This document shows positions 18,715 to 27,230 of a stretch of DNA of 64,000 bases, piece by piece. The notes beneath the pieces were generated by a model. It had not been told where the DNA came from and did no database searches. It saw only the letters and a program-made list of their open reading frames with translations. Positions within the stretch are counted from its first letter, which is position 1; each line of letters starts with the position of its first letter. The stretch comes from an uncultured Clostridia bacterium. GTDB lineage: Bacteria > Bacillota > Clostridia > Oscillospirales > Ruminococcaceae. The stretch covers positions 1 through 64,000 of the forward strand of contig CANQLR010000002.1 in the NCBI GenBank assembly GCA_947624745.1, in the 5' to 3' direction. The position numbers and the translations under genes are program-made.

Positions 18715-19391
18715 CCCATAAGCCTCAAAGCCTCGCGGGCGGCAAGCTGCTCGGCAGATTTTTTCGAGTGGCCGCTCCCATTTCCGATCACGTTGGAGTT
18801 CAGAAGCACCTCGACGGTGAAGACCTTGTTGTGATCTGGCCCCGACTCTCCGACAAGGCGGTATTCGATGCGCTCCTCGGGGTTTTTCTGGACGATCTCC
18901 TGCAGCACGGTCTTATAGTCCGAATATTCTTTGGTGACCTCGCTCATAACGTCGTCCGGCATGAACCGCAGTATATGAGCCTTTGCGGGTTCCATACCGC
19001 CGTCAAGGTAAATGGCTGCGATGACCGCCTCGAACGCGTCGGCGATGATCGAAGGGCGGGTCCTGCCGCCGGCAAGCTCCTCGCCGTGGCCGAGCATGAT
19101 GTAATCGCCGAGGTTTATTTTGCTGCCGAAGCGGAAAAGCGCGTTCTCGCAGACGAGGGTGGCTCGTATCTTCGTCAGCTCGCCCTCGGGAATATCGGTG
19201 TAATTCTCGAAGATAAAGTCCGAAACGACTATCGACAGAACCGAGTCGCCCAAAAATTCAAGGCGCTCGTTTGAGCGGCGGCGATGCTTCAACTCGTTAG
19301 CGAAAGACGAGTGTGAGAGCGCCTCGAAAAGCAGGTCGCGGTTTTGGAAGTGATAGCCGATAATGTCCTCAAATTCGTCAAGCCTGTCCAT
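18702..19391 (-). CDS. rnc: Ribonuclease III
   Basis: 229 residues from the ATG behind AAAAGGAGC; an upstream in-frame ATG would overlap plsX by 74 bases and adds 20 non-conserved residues. The catalytic signature NERLEFLGDSVL is at 41-52, the second acidic site reads ADAFEAVIAAIYLD, and a C-terminal double-stranded RNA-binding domain covers about 155-227. It cuts double-stranded RNA during rRNA processing. The start overlaps the end of plsX by 14 bases. acpP, which often lies between plsX and rnc, is absent. Confidence 0.97.
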   Translation of the reverse strand: MDRLDEFEDIIGYHFQNRDLLFEALSHSSFANELKHRRRSNERLEFLGDSVLSIVVSDFIFENYTDIPEGELTKIRATLVCENALFRFGSKINLGDYIMLGHGEELAGGRTRPSIIADAFEAVIAAIYLDGGMEPAKAHILRFMPDDVMSEVTKEYSDYKTVLQEIVQKNPEERIEYRLVGESGPDHNKVFTVEVLLNSNVIGNGSGHSKKSAEQLAAREALRLMGWKK

Positions 19392-20403
19392 CGCTTTGCT
19401 CCTTTTCGGTCTGCTTAAGCTCGGCGACGCCCTTTGTAATCTCGCCGACAAGGTCGTTTTCTACGCAGATCTTGGCCTGTCTGACGGCGTTGTAGAACGC
19501 TTTTGCGTCGGAGGAGCCGTGAGCCTTTATGACCGGCTTACAAAGCCCCAAAAGCGGCGTTCCGCCGTACTCCGAATAGTCCATTTTTTTCTTGAAGGCG
19601 TTGATTTTTTTAAGAAGCAAAAGTCCGCCCAATTTCGAACCGAGCCCGCCGCCAAACATATCCTTTAGGGTGATCGAGAAGAATTTCCCCATGCCCTCGA
19701 CAGTCTTAAGGATAAGGTTTCCGCTGAAGCCGTCGGTGACAACCACATCAGCGCCGCCGAGGGGGATATCTCTCCCCTCGATGTTACCGATGAAGTTTAT
19801 CGGCGCAGAGCTTAGTAGCTTATAGCTTTCAAGCTCAAGGTCGCGGCCCTTGGTGGGCTCTGCACCGACGTTTGCAATGGCGGTACGGGGGCTTTTTATC
19901 CCAAGGAATTTTGAAGCGTAGGCCGAGCCCATGACCCCGAACTGTGCGAGCATCTCGGGGCGGCACTCGGCGTTCGCGCCGCAGTCCAAAAGAAGGACAT
20001 TCGATTTCCGGGTCGGAAGTACGGTGCCGAGGGCGGCGCGCTTAATGCCTCTGATTCGCTTGACGATGAACGTCGCGCCGACGACCAAAGCGCCGGTGGA
20101 GCCTGCGGACAAAAACGCGTCTCCCTCGCCGTCGGCAAGCATTTTGAGCCCTACCGCCATCGACGTGCCGGAGTATTCCTTAAGTATTTTGTTGGGCTCG
20201 TATTCGACCTCCATAATGCCGTCGGCGTGTCTAAGATCCAGCCCGGATATGTCTATGCCGTTTTCTTTGGCGCAGGCTTTGAGCTTTTCGGTATCGCCGA
20301 CGACGGTGATATCCACTCCCAATTCCTTTGCGGCCGAAACGGAGCCTTTAAGCGCCTCTGACGGCGCGTTGTCGCCGCCGAAGCCGTCTACTATTATCCT
20401 CAT
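19378..20403 (-). CDS. plsX: Phosphate acyltransferase PlsX
   Basis: 341 residues. The family start IIVDGFGGDNAP, the GSTGALVVG loop and the DGFSGNLILKTVEG block are present. It makes acyl-phosphate from acyl-ACP for the PlsY pathway of phosphatidic acid synthesis, peripherally at the membrane. It overlaps trmFO by four bases (ATGA) and rnc by 14. The expected downstream acpP gene is missing from this spot. Confidence 0.97.
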   Translation of the reverse strand: MRIIVDGFGGDNAPSEALKGSVSAAKELGVDITVVGDTEKLKACAKENGIDISGLDLRHADGIMEVEYEPNKILKEYSGTSMAVGLKMLADGEGDAFLSAGSTGALVVGATFIVKRIRGIKRAALGTVLPTRKSNVLLLDCGANAECRPEMLAQFGVMGSAYASKFLGIKSPRTAIANVGAEPTKGRDLELESYKLLSSAPINFIGNIEGRDIPLGGADVVVTDGFSGNLILKTVEGMGKFFSITLKDMFGGGLGSKLGGLLLLKKINAFKKKMDYSEYGGTPLLGLCKPVIKAHGSSDAKAFYNAVRQAKICVENDLVGEITKGVAELKQTEKEQSDGQA

Positions 20404-21716
20404 GTTGCCTCCTTTAACGCCTCATCGAGCGCCCTTAGCGAACGCGCTGCGAGCGCTTCGTATTTTTCCTGTTTGCCTTTTATTTTTTCCGGGAGATCCG
20501 GCAGGATCCCCATATTCGCGCCCATGGGCTGAAAACCCGAGGGCGAGCCGTTTTCAACATAATCAAAGAGTGAGCCGAGCATGGTATCGCGGGGAAGGAT
20601 AAGCGGCGGAAGACCTTTCAGCTTTCTCGCGAAGGAAAGCCCCGCGTAAATTCCGCTCGCGGCGGATTCCATATACCCCTCTACGCCGGTTATCTGCCCT
20701 GCGAAGGATATGCGGGGGTCGGATATAAGCTCGAACCGCGAGTTCAGAATCCCCGGTGAGTTAAGATAGGTGTTTCGGTGCATGACCCCATATCGCATGA
20801 ACTCGGCGTTTTTAAGGCCGGGGATCATCGAAAAGACCCGTTTCTGCTCGCCGAATTTAAGGTTCGTCTGAAAGCCGACGAGATTATACAGGCTCCCCGA
20901 AACGTTTTCCTTTCTCAGCTGAACTACCGCATACGGGCGCCTGCCGGTTCTTGGATCGGTCAGCCCCACTGGCTTCATCGGGCCGAATCGGGGGCAGTCC
21001 TTTCCGCGCTTGGCAAGGGCTTCTATCGGCATACAGCCCTCGTAGACGGTGTAATCGCCTCCGGGAGTATCGAAATCGTGAAGCGGCGCAGTCTCTGCGG
21101 AAATAAGCGCCCCGTAGAAGTCGGAATACTCCTCCTCGGTGAAGGGGCAGTTGAGGTAATCCTCCCCTCCCCGTCCGTAGCGGGAGGCCGCGAAAGCGAC
21201 GCTCATATCGACGCTTTCTGCCGTGACTATCGGCGCGGCGGCGTCGTGGAAATATAGATAATCCTTGCCGATAAGCGCCGAAATTGCCCTTGACAGAGGC
21301 TCGGAGGTCAGCGGCCCCGTCGCTATGATGACGTTTCCGTCGGGGATATCGGTCACCTCGTCACAAACTACCGTTATGTTCGTATCATCCTTTACGGCTT
21401 TTGTGATAAGGTCGGAAAAATCCTCGCGGTTTACGGAAAGCGACCCTCCGGCCGGGACCTTCGTCTTATACGCGGCCTCGACGGTAAGCGAGCCGAGGCG
21501 GCGCATTTCCTCCTTCAAAAGCCCCGCCGCGGAGGCAAGCCGCTCGGCCTTAAGAGAGTTCGAGCAGACAAGCTCGCAGAAGCCGGGGTATTTGTGGGCG
21601 GGAGTGAATTTTTTCGGCTTCATGTCGATGAGCTCGACTTTGATCCCATAAAGCGAGAGCTGGTGCGCGGCCTCGCAGCCCGCAAGACCCGCGCCTATCA
21701 CCCTGACCGCGCTCAT
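20400..21716 (-). CDS. trmFO: Folate- and FAD-dependent tRNA (uracil-54-C5)-methyltransferase TrmFO
   Basis: 438 residues. The N-terminal FAD fold is VIGAGLAGCEAA (Gly8, Gly10, Gly13). The characteristic TPAHKYPGFCELVCSNSLK region and GQITGVEGYMESAA motif are present. It forms ribothymidine at position 54 of tRNAs using methylene-tetrahydrofolate. Start and stop both overlap neighbours by four bases, next to topA as in B. subtilis and most Firmicutes. Confidence 0.98.
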   Translation of the reverse strand: MSAVRVIGAGLAGCEAAHQLSLYGIKVELIDMKPKKFTPAHKYPGFCELVCSNSLKAERLASAAGLLKEEMRRLGSLTVEAAYKTKVPAGGSLSVNREDFSDLITKAVKDDTNITVVCDEVTDIPDGNVIIATGPLTSEPLSRAISALIGKDYLYFHDAAAPIVTAESVDMSVAFAASRYGRGGEDYLNCPFTEEEYSDFYGALISAETAPLHDFDTPGGDYTVYEGCMPIEALAKRGKDCPRFGPMKPVGLTDPRTGRRPYAVVQLRKENVSGSLYNLVGFQTNLKFGEQKRVFSMIPGLKNAEFMRYGVMHRNTYLNSPGILNSRFELISDPRISFAGQITGVEGYMESAASGIYAGLSFARKLKGLPPLILPRDTMLGSLFDYVENGSPSGFQPMGANMGILPDLPEKIKGKQEKYEALAARSLRALDEALKEAT

Positions 21717-23791
21717 TTGAGCTCCCTTTCGTAGCCGCAGCCCTCCTTGTGGCAGAGAAGCTTGCCGTGCGCGCCTCCCTTATTGAAGAGGGTCGAGCCG
21801 CAGGTCGGGCAAAGCTCGGCGGTGGGGGTATCCCATGTCATGAATTTGCACTGCGGGTTGTTTTCGCAGCCGAAATATTTCTTGCCCTTAAGGGTCTTTT
21901 TCTGGATTATGCGCTTGCCGCAGACCGGGCATTTTCCGGGGGTCTCCTGAATAATGCGGCGGGTGTTTTTACATTCGGGGAAGCCGGTGCAGGCCAAAAA
22001 CTTGCCGTAGCGGCCTATTTTTATCACCATCGGCTTGCCGCAGATCTCGCAGACCTCGTTCGTGGCCTCGTCTGGTATCTTCACCCTCTTGCCCTGCATA
22101 TCCGTCTCGGCCTGTTCAAGAGTCTTTTCAAAGCCGTTGTAGAAGCCGGAAAGAACGTCCTGCCAGTCCATCTTGCCGAGCTCAATTTTGTCGAGTTCGT
22201 CCTCCATTTCGGCTGTGAAGCCGAGATCCACTATGTCCTTGAAGTGATCCTTCATGAGGGCTGTAGTGACCTCTCCCAATGGGGTGGGCTTAAGCTGTCT
22301 GCCCTCGCGCTCGACATATGAGCGTGAGATTATCGTCGTGATGGTGGTGGCATAGGTCGAAGGCCTGGCGATGCCGTATTCCTTGAATGCTTTAATCAGC
22401 GTGGCCTCGGTGTAGCGCGCCGGGGGCTGTGTGAAGTGCTGCGAGCCGTCAACCGAGCGGACCTTAAGAACGTCTCCTGCCTTTAGCTCGGGCAGAACGC
22501 TTTGCTCCTCGCCGTCGTCGGTAGGCTCCTCGTATAAAACGGTGAAGCCGTCAAATTTGACCGAAAAGCCGGAGGTGCGGAAAATGCAGCCGTTAGCTTC
22601 GATCGAGGCGGCGGTGGTGTTCAAAAGGCAGTCGGACATCTGGCTCGCCAGAAAACGCGACCAGATTAGCCGGTAGAGCTTATACTGCTCGGGGGTAAGG
22701 GAGCCCCTTACGCGCTCGGGGGTCAGCTCGGGCATGGTCGGGCGTATCGCCTCGTGGGCGTCCTGAACGTTGTTTCCGCCCGCGCGGTAGCTGCGCTCGG
22801 TCTTGGGGAGATATTCCGGGCCGTAGCTCTTTAAGATGAAATCCTTGGCCATGGCCTTGGCTTCATCGGAAATGCGAAGCGAGTCGGTACGCATATAGGT
22901 GATAAGCCCCATCGCGCCTACGCCCTCTATCTCTACGCCCTCGTAGAGCTCCTGCGCGACGCTCATGGTGCGCCTTGACTGCCAGCCGAGGCGCTGAGCG
23001 GCGTCTGAAAGAAGCGTAGGAGTAGAAAAAGGCGCCGCCGGAGAGCGGGAGCGGGTGCCCTTTTTGACCGAGCTGACAGTAAATTCTGCGCCCTTTACGC
23101 GATCAAGTATCGCGTCGGTCTCCTCCTTGGTCTTAAGCTCGGCCTTCTTGCCGTCGACGGTCGAAAGCTTCGCCGTGAAGGTCTTTTTTGAGCCCGCGGC
23201 GTTGAGCTTTGCCTCTATCGACCAGTATTCGACCGGTACGAAGGAGCGGATCTCCTCCTCGCGGTCTACTATCAGGCGGACGGCGGCGGACTGCACCCTT
23301 CCGGCGGAAAGGCCGCGGCGAACCTTTTTCCACAAAAATGGAGACAGCTTGTAGCCGACTATCCGATCGAGTATGCGGCGAGCCTGCTGTGCGTTCACTA
23401 TATTCATGTCGATGGAGCGGGGATTTTTCATTCCAGCCTCAACGCCTGTTTTGGTTATCTCGTTGAAGGTCACGCGGTTTTTATCGTTAAGATCAAAGCC
23501 CAAAATGGTCGCAAGGTGCCATGAGATGGCCTCGCCCTCGCGGTCGGGGTCGGTCGCGAAATAGACGTGCTCTGACTTTTTCGCCAGAGAACGTATATCG
23601 TCGATGACCTTTTGCTTGCCCTCTATCTCGACATAGGTCGGCGCGAAGCCGTTCTCTATATCGACCGCAAGCTTTGATTTAGGAAGGTCGCGGACATGAC
23701 CCTTGCACGCCACGACCTTGTAGTGAGATCCGAGGGTGTGCTGAACGGTGTGGATCTTCGACGGAGACTCCAGAATAATTAAATCCGACAT
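21713..23791 (-). CDS. topA: DNA topoisomerase I
   Basis: 692 residues. The Toprim domain carries Glu8 (ILESP) and the DPDRE acidic triad at 81-85. The nucleophile is Tyr299 in ITYMRTDS. Three C-terminal zinc-ribbon repeats follow: CEICGKP...CTGFPEC, CPVCGKR...CENNPQC and CPTCGST...CHKEGC. It relaxes negative supercoils through a 5'-phosphotyrosine intermediate. It lies between dprA and trmFO. Confidence 0.98.
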   Translation of the reverse strand: MSDLIILESPSKIHTVQHTLGSHYKVVACKGHVRDLPKSKLAVDIENGFAPTYVEIEGKQKVIDDIRSLAKKSEHVYFATDPDREGEAISWHLATILGFDLNDKNRVTFNEITKTGVEAGMKNPRSIDMNIVNAQQARRILDRIVGYKLSPFLWKKVRRGLSAGRVQSAAVRLIVDREEEIRSFVPVEYWSIEAKLNAAGSKKTFTAKLSTVDGKKAELKTKEETDAILDRVKGAEFTVSSVKKGTRSRSPAAPFSTPTLLSDAAQRLGWQSRRTMSVAQELYEGVEIEGVGAMGLITYMRTDSLRISDEAKAMAKDFILKSYGPEYLPKTERSYRAGGNNVQDAHEAIRPTMPELTPERVRGSLTPEQYKLYRLIWSRFLASQMSDCLLNTTAASIEANGCIFRTSGFSVKFDGFTVLYEEPTDDGEEQSVLPELKAGDVLKVRSVDGSQHFTQPPARYTEATLIKAFKEYGIARPSTYATTITTIISRSYVEREGRQLKPTPLGEVTTALMKDHFKDIVDLGFTAEMEDELDKIELGKMDWQDVLSGFYNGFEKTLEQAETDMQGKRVKIPDEATNEVCEICGKPMVIKIGRYGKFLACTGFPECKNTRRIIQETPGKCPVCGKRIIQKKTLKGKKYFGCENNPQCKFMTWDTPTAELCPTCGSTLFNKGGAHGKLLCHKEGCGYERELK

Positions 23792-23810
23792 TTTATAACC
23801 TCATTTAAAA

Positions 23811-25010
23811 TTATGTTGCGCTGAATCTGTTGCCCGGAAGCGACGCGACAAGGCCGTCAAGCTCAAGCTCGGTCAGGTACGCTTCAAGCTCGAAGACGTC
23901 GCCTATTCCGACCGAGAGCTCGTCAAAATGAGCCTCGCCCTTTTCCCTGATAAGATCATATATCTGTTTCTTAACGCCTCCCAAAGCTTCGGGCGGAACG
24001 AGCGGGACCGGGATAAGCGCTCCCGGCTCGGGCAGGCGCTCGGGAGATTTCTTGGCCGGCTTTTTGCGGGATACCTGCTTTTTCGGCTCGCGCTCCGGCG
24101 CGGCGGGAGCGTCGCTTCTTACCGTGAGAATATGCGGATAGGAGCGGCTGTATGAATTAATGACGTCTGAGGCGTCAAAAACGGGCTCTGCCCCTACGCG
24201 CAGAAGCTCCGCAGCGCCCGCGTAGCTGTCGTCGTAGATATCGTGCGGCGGAACGCAGAAGATGTCCCTGCCCTGCGATAGCGCAAATGAAGCCGTCGAC
24301 AGCGCGCCGCTTTTCGAGCCCGCCTGAAGCACCAATGTCCCGAGGGAAAGCCCCGCAAGAATTCTGTTTCTGGCGCGAAAGCTTAAGGAGTTCGGCTTAT
24401 CGGTCGGAAAATACTCGGTTATAACGGCGCCGCGCTTTGAAACTATCTCCTTGGCGGAGGCGTTCTCGGGCGGATAGTCGTAAAGATGGCCGCAGGGAAG
24501 GACGGCAAAGGCTCTGCCTCCCGCCAAAAGCGCCGAGCGCAAGGAAAGGCTGTCGAGCCCGACCGCGAAGCCGGAGGCTATCATGAAGCCGCCTTTTACA
24601 AGGTCGGTAATAAGTCTTTCACCTGTGCGGACGGAATATTCGCTCGGGTTTCGCGTGCCGACCGAGCTTATGACCGCGCCGCGGTTCAGAGAGCCTATAT
24701 CTCCGGTGTAAAACAGCACCGACGGTGGGTTATAGATCTCGCGCAATCGCTCGGGGTATTCTTCGCTGTCATAGGTGCAGACGCTGATACCGCTTTTTTC
24801 GCACTGCTCAATAAGCTGGTTTACTCTCTTTTCGGTAGCAGCCTTGACAAGGCGTGCGTCGTTCGGAAGGACCTTTGAAAGGTCGCCGCCCGAAAGAGCC
24901 TCGCGGCATTTTTCTACGCTGCCGTAATATCCTAAGACATTCCATTTTCGGGGATTCGCGGGGCCGAAAGCCAGTGTGAACCACAGCCAGTTTTCAAGTT
25001 CGGTATACAT
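23811..25010 (-). CDS. dprA: DNA-processing protein DprA
   Basis: 399 residues. An N-terminal helical domain precedes the Rossmann fold with GTRNPSEYS, SGFAVGLDSLSL (the usual SGxAxGID motif with changes), AVLPCGHLYDYP and SFRARNRILAGLS. After a basic linker (about 300-330) a winged-helix domain ends the protein. It loads RecA onto incoming single-stranded DNA in transformation; with comF and recD2 in the window it fits a retained but unproven competence capacity. The next gene, topA, starts 19 bases downstream. Confidence 0.96.
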   Translation of the reverse strand: MYTELENWLWFTLAFGPANPRKWNVLGYYGSVEKCREALSGGDLSKVLPNDARLVKAATEKRVNQLIEQCEKSGISVCTYDSEEYPERLREIYNPPSVLFYTGDIGSLNRGAVISSVGTRNPSEYSVRTGERLITDLVKGGFMIASGFAVGLDSLSLRSALLAGGRAFAVLPCGHLYDYPPENASAKEIVSKRGAVITEYFPTDKPNSLSFRARNRILAGLSLGTLVLQAGSKSGALSTASFALSQGRDIFCVPPHDIYDDSYAGAAELLRVGAEPVFDASDVINSYSRSYPHILTVRSDAPAAPEREPKKQVSRKKPAKKSPERLPEPGALIPVPLVPPEALGGVKKQIYDLIREKGEAHFDELSVGIGDVFELEAYLTELELDGLVASLPGNRFSAT

Positions 25011-25026
25011 TCGGGCTCCTTTCCGG

Positions 25027-25806
25027 CTATTGGGGCTTTGTGAGCTCCCAAAGGATTATCGACGCTGCCGAAGCCGCGTTCAGGGATTCTATCGTGCCGC
25101 TCATTTTTATCGTCATTTTGTGGGAGCACAGGGATACGTCCTCACTGCTTAAACCGCTCCCCTCGTTTCCGATGACGGCGGCGGAAAGCTCAGGGAAGGA
25201 TATGCTACTAAGGTCCTCGGCGGAGCCGTCAACGACGGCGGCAAAGGTGGTATAGCCTACCGAGTGAAGATAGCTTATCACTTCGGGAAAGCTTAAGCTC
25301 GAACAGACCGAAACGCGAAAGACCGAGCCCATCGTCGAGCGGATCAGCTTCGGATTATACAGGTCGCACCCGCTGCAGAGATACACTCTGCTAACGCCCG
25401 TGGCGTCGGCCGCGCGAAGCATTGTGCCGATGTTTCCGGGGTCCTGCAAGCCGTCAAGAATCAAAACCTTGCCTGTGGGGGCTGTCTCGTCTGCGGGAGG
25501 CATTTTCACCTCCGCGAAAACGCCCTGCGGGACGACCGTGCCGCCGAGCTTTTTTGAGACCTCCTCGGAAATTTCAAACGCCGACTCCCCTGCCGCGGCT
25601 ATCAGACCCGAGACTGCCTCGGGGTATTTTTCGAGGGCGGAGGGGGTGTAAAAGGCCGCGCGGATATCGGCGGATTCGCGGACGGCGTCGGCGCAGATGC
25701 GCGCTCCCTCGATAACGAAAAGCCCTTTTTCGGCTCTCTCACGGGAGCTGTCGCGCAGTCGGCAAAAGCCCTGTATCCTTTGATTGTCGCGGCTTGTGAT
25801 GAGCAT
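25027..25806 (-). CDS. SpoU/TrmH family RNA 2'-O-methyltransferase
   Basis: 259 residues: an N-terminal L30e-like substrate-binding domain (about 1-95) and the knotted SpoU domain. The three family motifs are visible: LDGLQDPGNIGTMLRAA, AVIGNEGSGLS and IKMSGTIESLNAASAASIILWE. The target (23S rRNA or tRNA) cannot be told from sequence. It is the first gene after the rplT terminator and lies 16 bases upstream of dprA, so it probably leads the long minus-strand run. Confidence 0.93.
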   Translation of the reverse strand: MLITSRDNQRIQGFCRLRDSSRERAEKGLFVIEGARICADAVRESADIRAAFYTPSALEKYPEAVSGLIAAAGESAFEISEEVSKKLGGTVVPQGVFAEVKMPPADETAPTGKVLILDGLQDPGNIGTMLRAADATGVSRVYLCSGCDLYNPKLIRSTMGSVFRVSVCSSLSFPEVISYLHSVGYTTFAAVVDGSAEDLSSISFPELSAAVIGNEGSGLSSEDVSLCSHKMTIKMSGTIESLNAASAASIILWELTKPQ

Positions 25807-25837
25807 AGACTGTCCTCCGGTTTAGTACCGATAATTT

Positions 25838-25864
25838 AAAAACACGCCCGCTTGAGCGTGTTTT
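25838..25864 (-). terminator. Intrinsic terminator of infC-rpmI-rplT
   Basis: Minus-strand ACACGC pairs with GCGTGT around TCAAGCGG, followed by TTTTTAAAT. It lies just past the rplT stop codon. Confidence 0.85.
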
Positions 25865-25871
25865 ATATTTT

Positions 25872-26225
25872 TTAAAGCGCCGACTTTGCCTTTTCGACGA
25901 TCGCGGTGAACCCGGCAGGGTCGTTGATGGCGATCTCGGAAAGCATCTTCCTGTTCAGGGTCACTCCCGCCTTCTTAAGGCCGTTCATCAGAGTGGAATA
26001 GTTCATTCCGTTCATCTTTGCGGCGGCGGAAATACGCGCTATCCAAAGCTGTCTGAATTCACGCTTCTTCTGCTTTCTGCCGATGTATGCGTAGTTGCCG
26101 GATTTCATGACGGCCTGTTTCGCCATCTTGAAATGCTTGGATTTTGAACCCCAGTAGCCCTTGGCGAGCTTTAAGGTCTTGTTTCTTCTCTTGCGAGTCA
26201 TCATTGCTCCCTTAACACGAGCCAT
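25872..26225 (-). CDS. rplT: 50S ribosomal protein L20
   Basis: 117 residues, standard length and composition ([26 protein letters not shown]). It is a primary 23S rRNA-binding assembly protein and, in Firmicutes, the repressor that acts on the leader of its own operon. That leader is present at 27040-27171. Last gene of the infC-rpmI-rplT operon. Confidence 0.98.
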   Translation of the reverse strand: MARVKGAMMTRKRRNKTLKLAKGYWGSKSKHFKMAKQAVMKSGNYAYIGRKQKKREFRQLWIARISAAAKMNGMNYSTLMNGLKKAGVTLNRKMLSEIAINDPAGFTAIVEKAKSAL

Positions 26226-26275
26226 AACTTATTACCTCCGTTAATTTTTAGATGTTTTTCCTTACAACCCGCGGT

Positions 26276-26479
26276 TTATTTGTAAGGGATGGTCTTTTTC
26301 AGCGCTTCGATGTTTGCGCTTGAAGCGTAGGCGGTGCCTCTTGCGAGCCTCTTGGCCTTGTGGTCCTTAGAGACAAGACGGTGTCTTTTGTTGGCGTGCT
26401 GGAATTTTACCTTGCCCGTGCCCGTGAACGAAAAACGCTTTTTCGAACCCGAGTGGGTCTTGACCTTGATCTTTGCCAT
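26276..26479 (-). CDS. rpmI: 50S ribosomal protein L35
   Basis: 67 residues, beginning MAKIKVKTHSGSKKRFSFTG and ending in the conserved basic tail. It is part of the large subunit. It lies between infC (23 bases upstream) and rplT, the order expected in almost all bacteria. Confidence 0.98.
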   Translation of the reverse strand: MAKIKVKTHSGSKKRFSFTGTGKVKFQHANKRHRLVSKDHKAKRLARGTAYASSANIEALKKTIPYK

Positions 26480-26502
26480 TTTTGTATCCTCCTAAATTTA
26501 AT

Positions 26503-27024
26503 TTACTGCTTTTTGGGCGAAACGAACAGAACGATGTTTCTGCCCTCGATCTTACTCGGCTTGTCGAATACGCCGTATTCAGCAACGGCATCCTTGAAAT
26601 CGTTGAGCAGGTCGTTTGACAGCTCGCTGTGGAGGGCCATGCCCTTTCTGAACTGCAAACGGATAGAAGCCTTTACCTTGTCGCCGTTTTTAAGGAACTT
26701 TATCGCCTGGTTCACCTTGGTGTTGAAATCGTTCTTGTCGATGGTGGTGGAGATCCTGACTTCCTTGATATCGACGGTCTTCTGGTTCTTTCTTGCCTCT
26801 TTTTCGCGCTTCGACTGCTCGAAGCAATACTTTGCGTAGTCCATTATCTTGCAGACGGGCGGCGCGGCGTTCGGCGCTATCTTTACAAGGTCAAGCTCCT
26901 TGTCGGCGGCTATTTTGAGCGCGTCTTTTGAGGAGATTATGCCGAGCTGACTTCCGTCGCTGTCGATGACTCTTACCTGCGGGTCGCGAATTTCTTCATT
27001 GATCTGATGCTCCATGCTGGCTAT
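26503..27024 (-). CDS. infC: Translation initiation factor IF-3, probable AUA start
   Basis: 173 residues from an ATA codon at 27024-27022. The protein has the IF-3 N-domain (HQINEEIRDPQVRVI, GSQLGI), the helical linker (CFEQSKREKEARKNQK) and the C-domain (KVKASIRLQFRKGMALH). The only nearby ATG (27015) is 17 bases from the ribosome site GGAGGT, whereas ATA lies at the ideal 8. An AUA start would suit the known use of rare starts (AUU in E. coli and Bacillus) by infC, which lets IF-3 reject its own mRNA when abundant. A 60-codon open extension further upstream is the untranslated leader. The gene is certain; the exact start is inferred. Confidence 0.95.
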   Translation of the reverse strand: MASMEHQINEEIRDPQVRVIDSDGSQLGIISSKDALKIAADKELDLVKIAPNAAPPVCKIMDYAKYCFEQSKREKEARKNQKTVDIKEVRISTTIDKNDFNTKVNQAIKFLKNGDKVKASIRLQFRKGMALHSELSNDLLNDFKDAVAEYGVFDKPSKIEGRNIVLFVSPKKQ

Positions 27025-27039
27025 GGCGCAACACCTCCG

Positions 27040-27079
27040 AAAATAAAAATTTAAAGAGCGCTTACAGACATAAGCGCTC
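27040..27079 (-). terminator. Attenuator terminator in the infC leader
   Basis: Minus-strand GAGCGCTTA pairs with TAAGCGCTC (27056-27079), followed by TTTAAATTTTTATTTT, 16 bases ahead of the infC ribosome site. Confidence 0.88.
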
Positions 27080-27171
27080 ATAGTTGCCCAAAAGGCCCGC
27101 AACGCGGGGAGAGAACTGTTGACCTCTTCGCCTTGGCTTGAGGTGAGCGCATAAGCGTCTGCTTTCTTTAC
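27040..27171 (-). promoter_or_regulatory. L20-type ribosomal leader of infC-rpmI-rplT
   Basis: The 5' UTR of about 145 bases begins at the promoter and contains AAAGCAGACGC, a GAGGTCAACAG segment and a final intrinsic-terminator hairpin. This is the arrangement of the L20 leader of low-GC Gram-positives, in which L20 binding favours termination. The match was made from memory of the family, not by a covariance search. Confidence 0.78.
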
Positions 27172-27178
27172 GACGGAT

Positions 27179-27207
27179 ATTATACACCTCGTGAGTGAAT
27201 TTGTCAA
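27179..27207 (-). promoter_or_regulatory. Sigma-A promoter of infC-rpmI-rplT
   Basis: Minus-strand consensus TTGACA, a 17-base spacer and perfect TATAAT. This is one of the strongest promoters in the window. Confidence 0.93.
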
Positions 27208-27230
27208 TAGTTTTTTAAAAAAATTTTCAG

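Noticed and set aside
27025-27207. Upstream extension of infC by about 60 codons
   Set aside because: The promoter, an L20-type leader and a terminator hairpin occupy this stretch, so it is untranslated.
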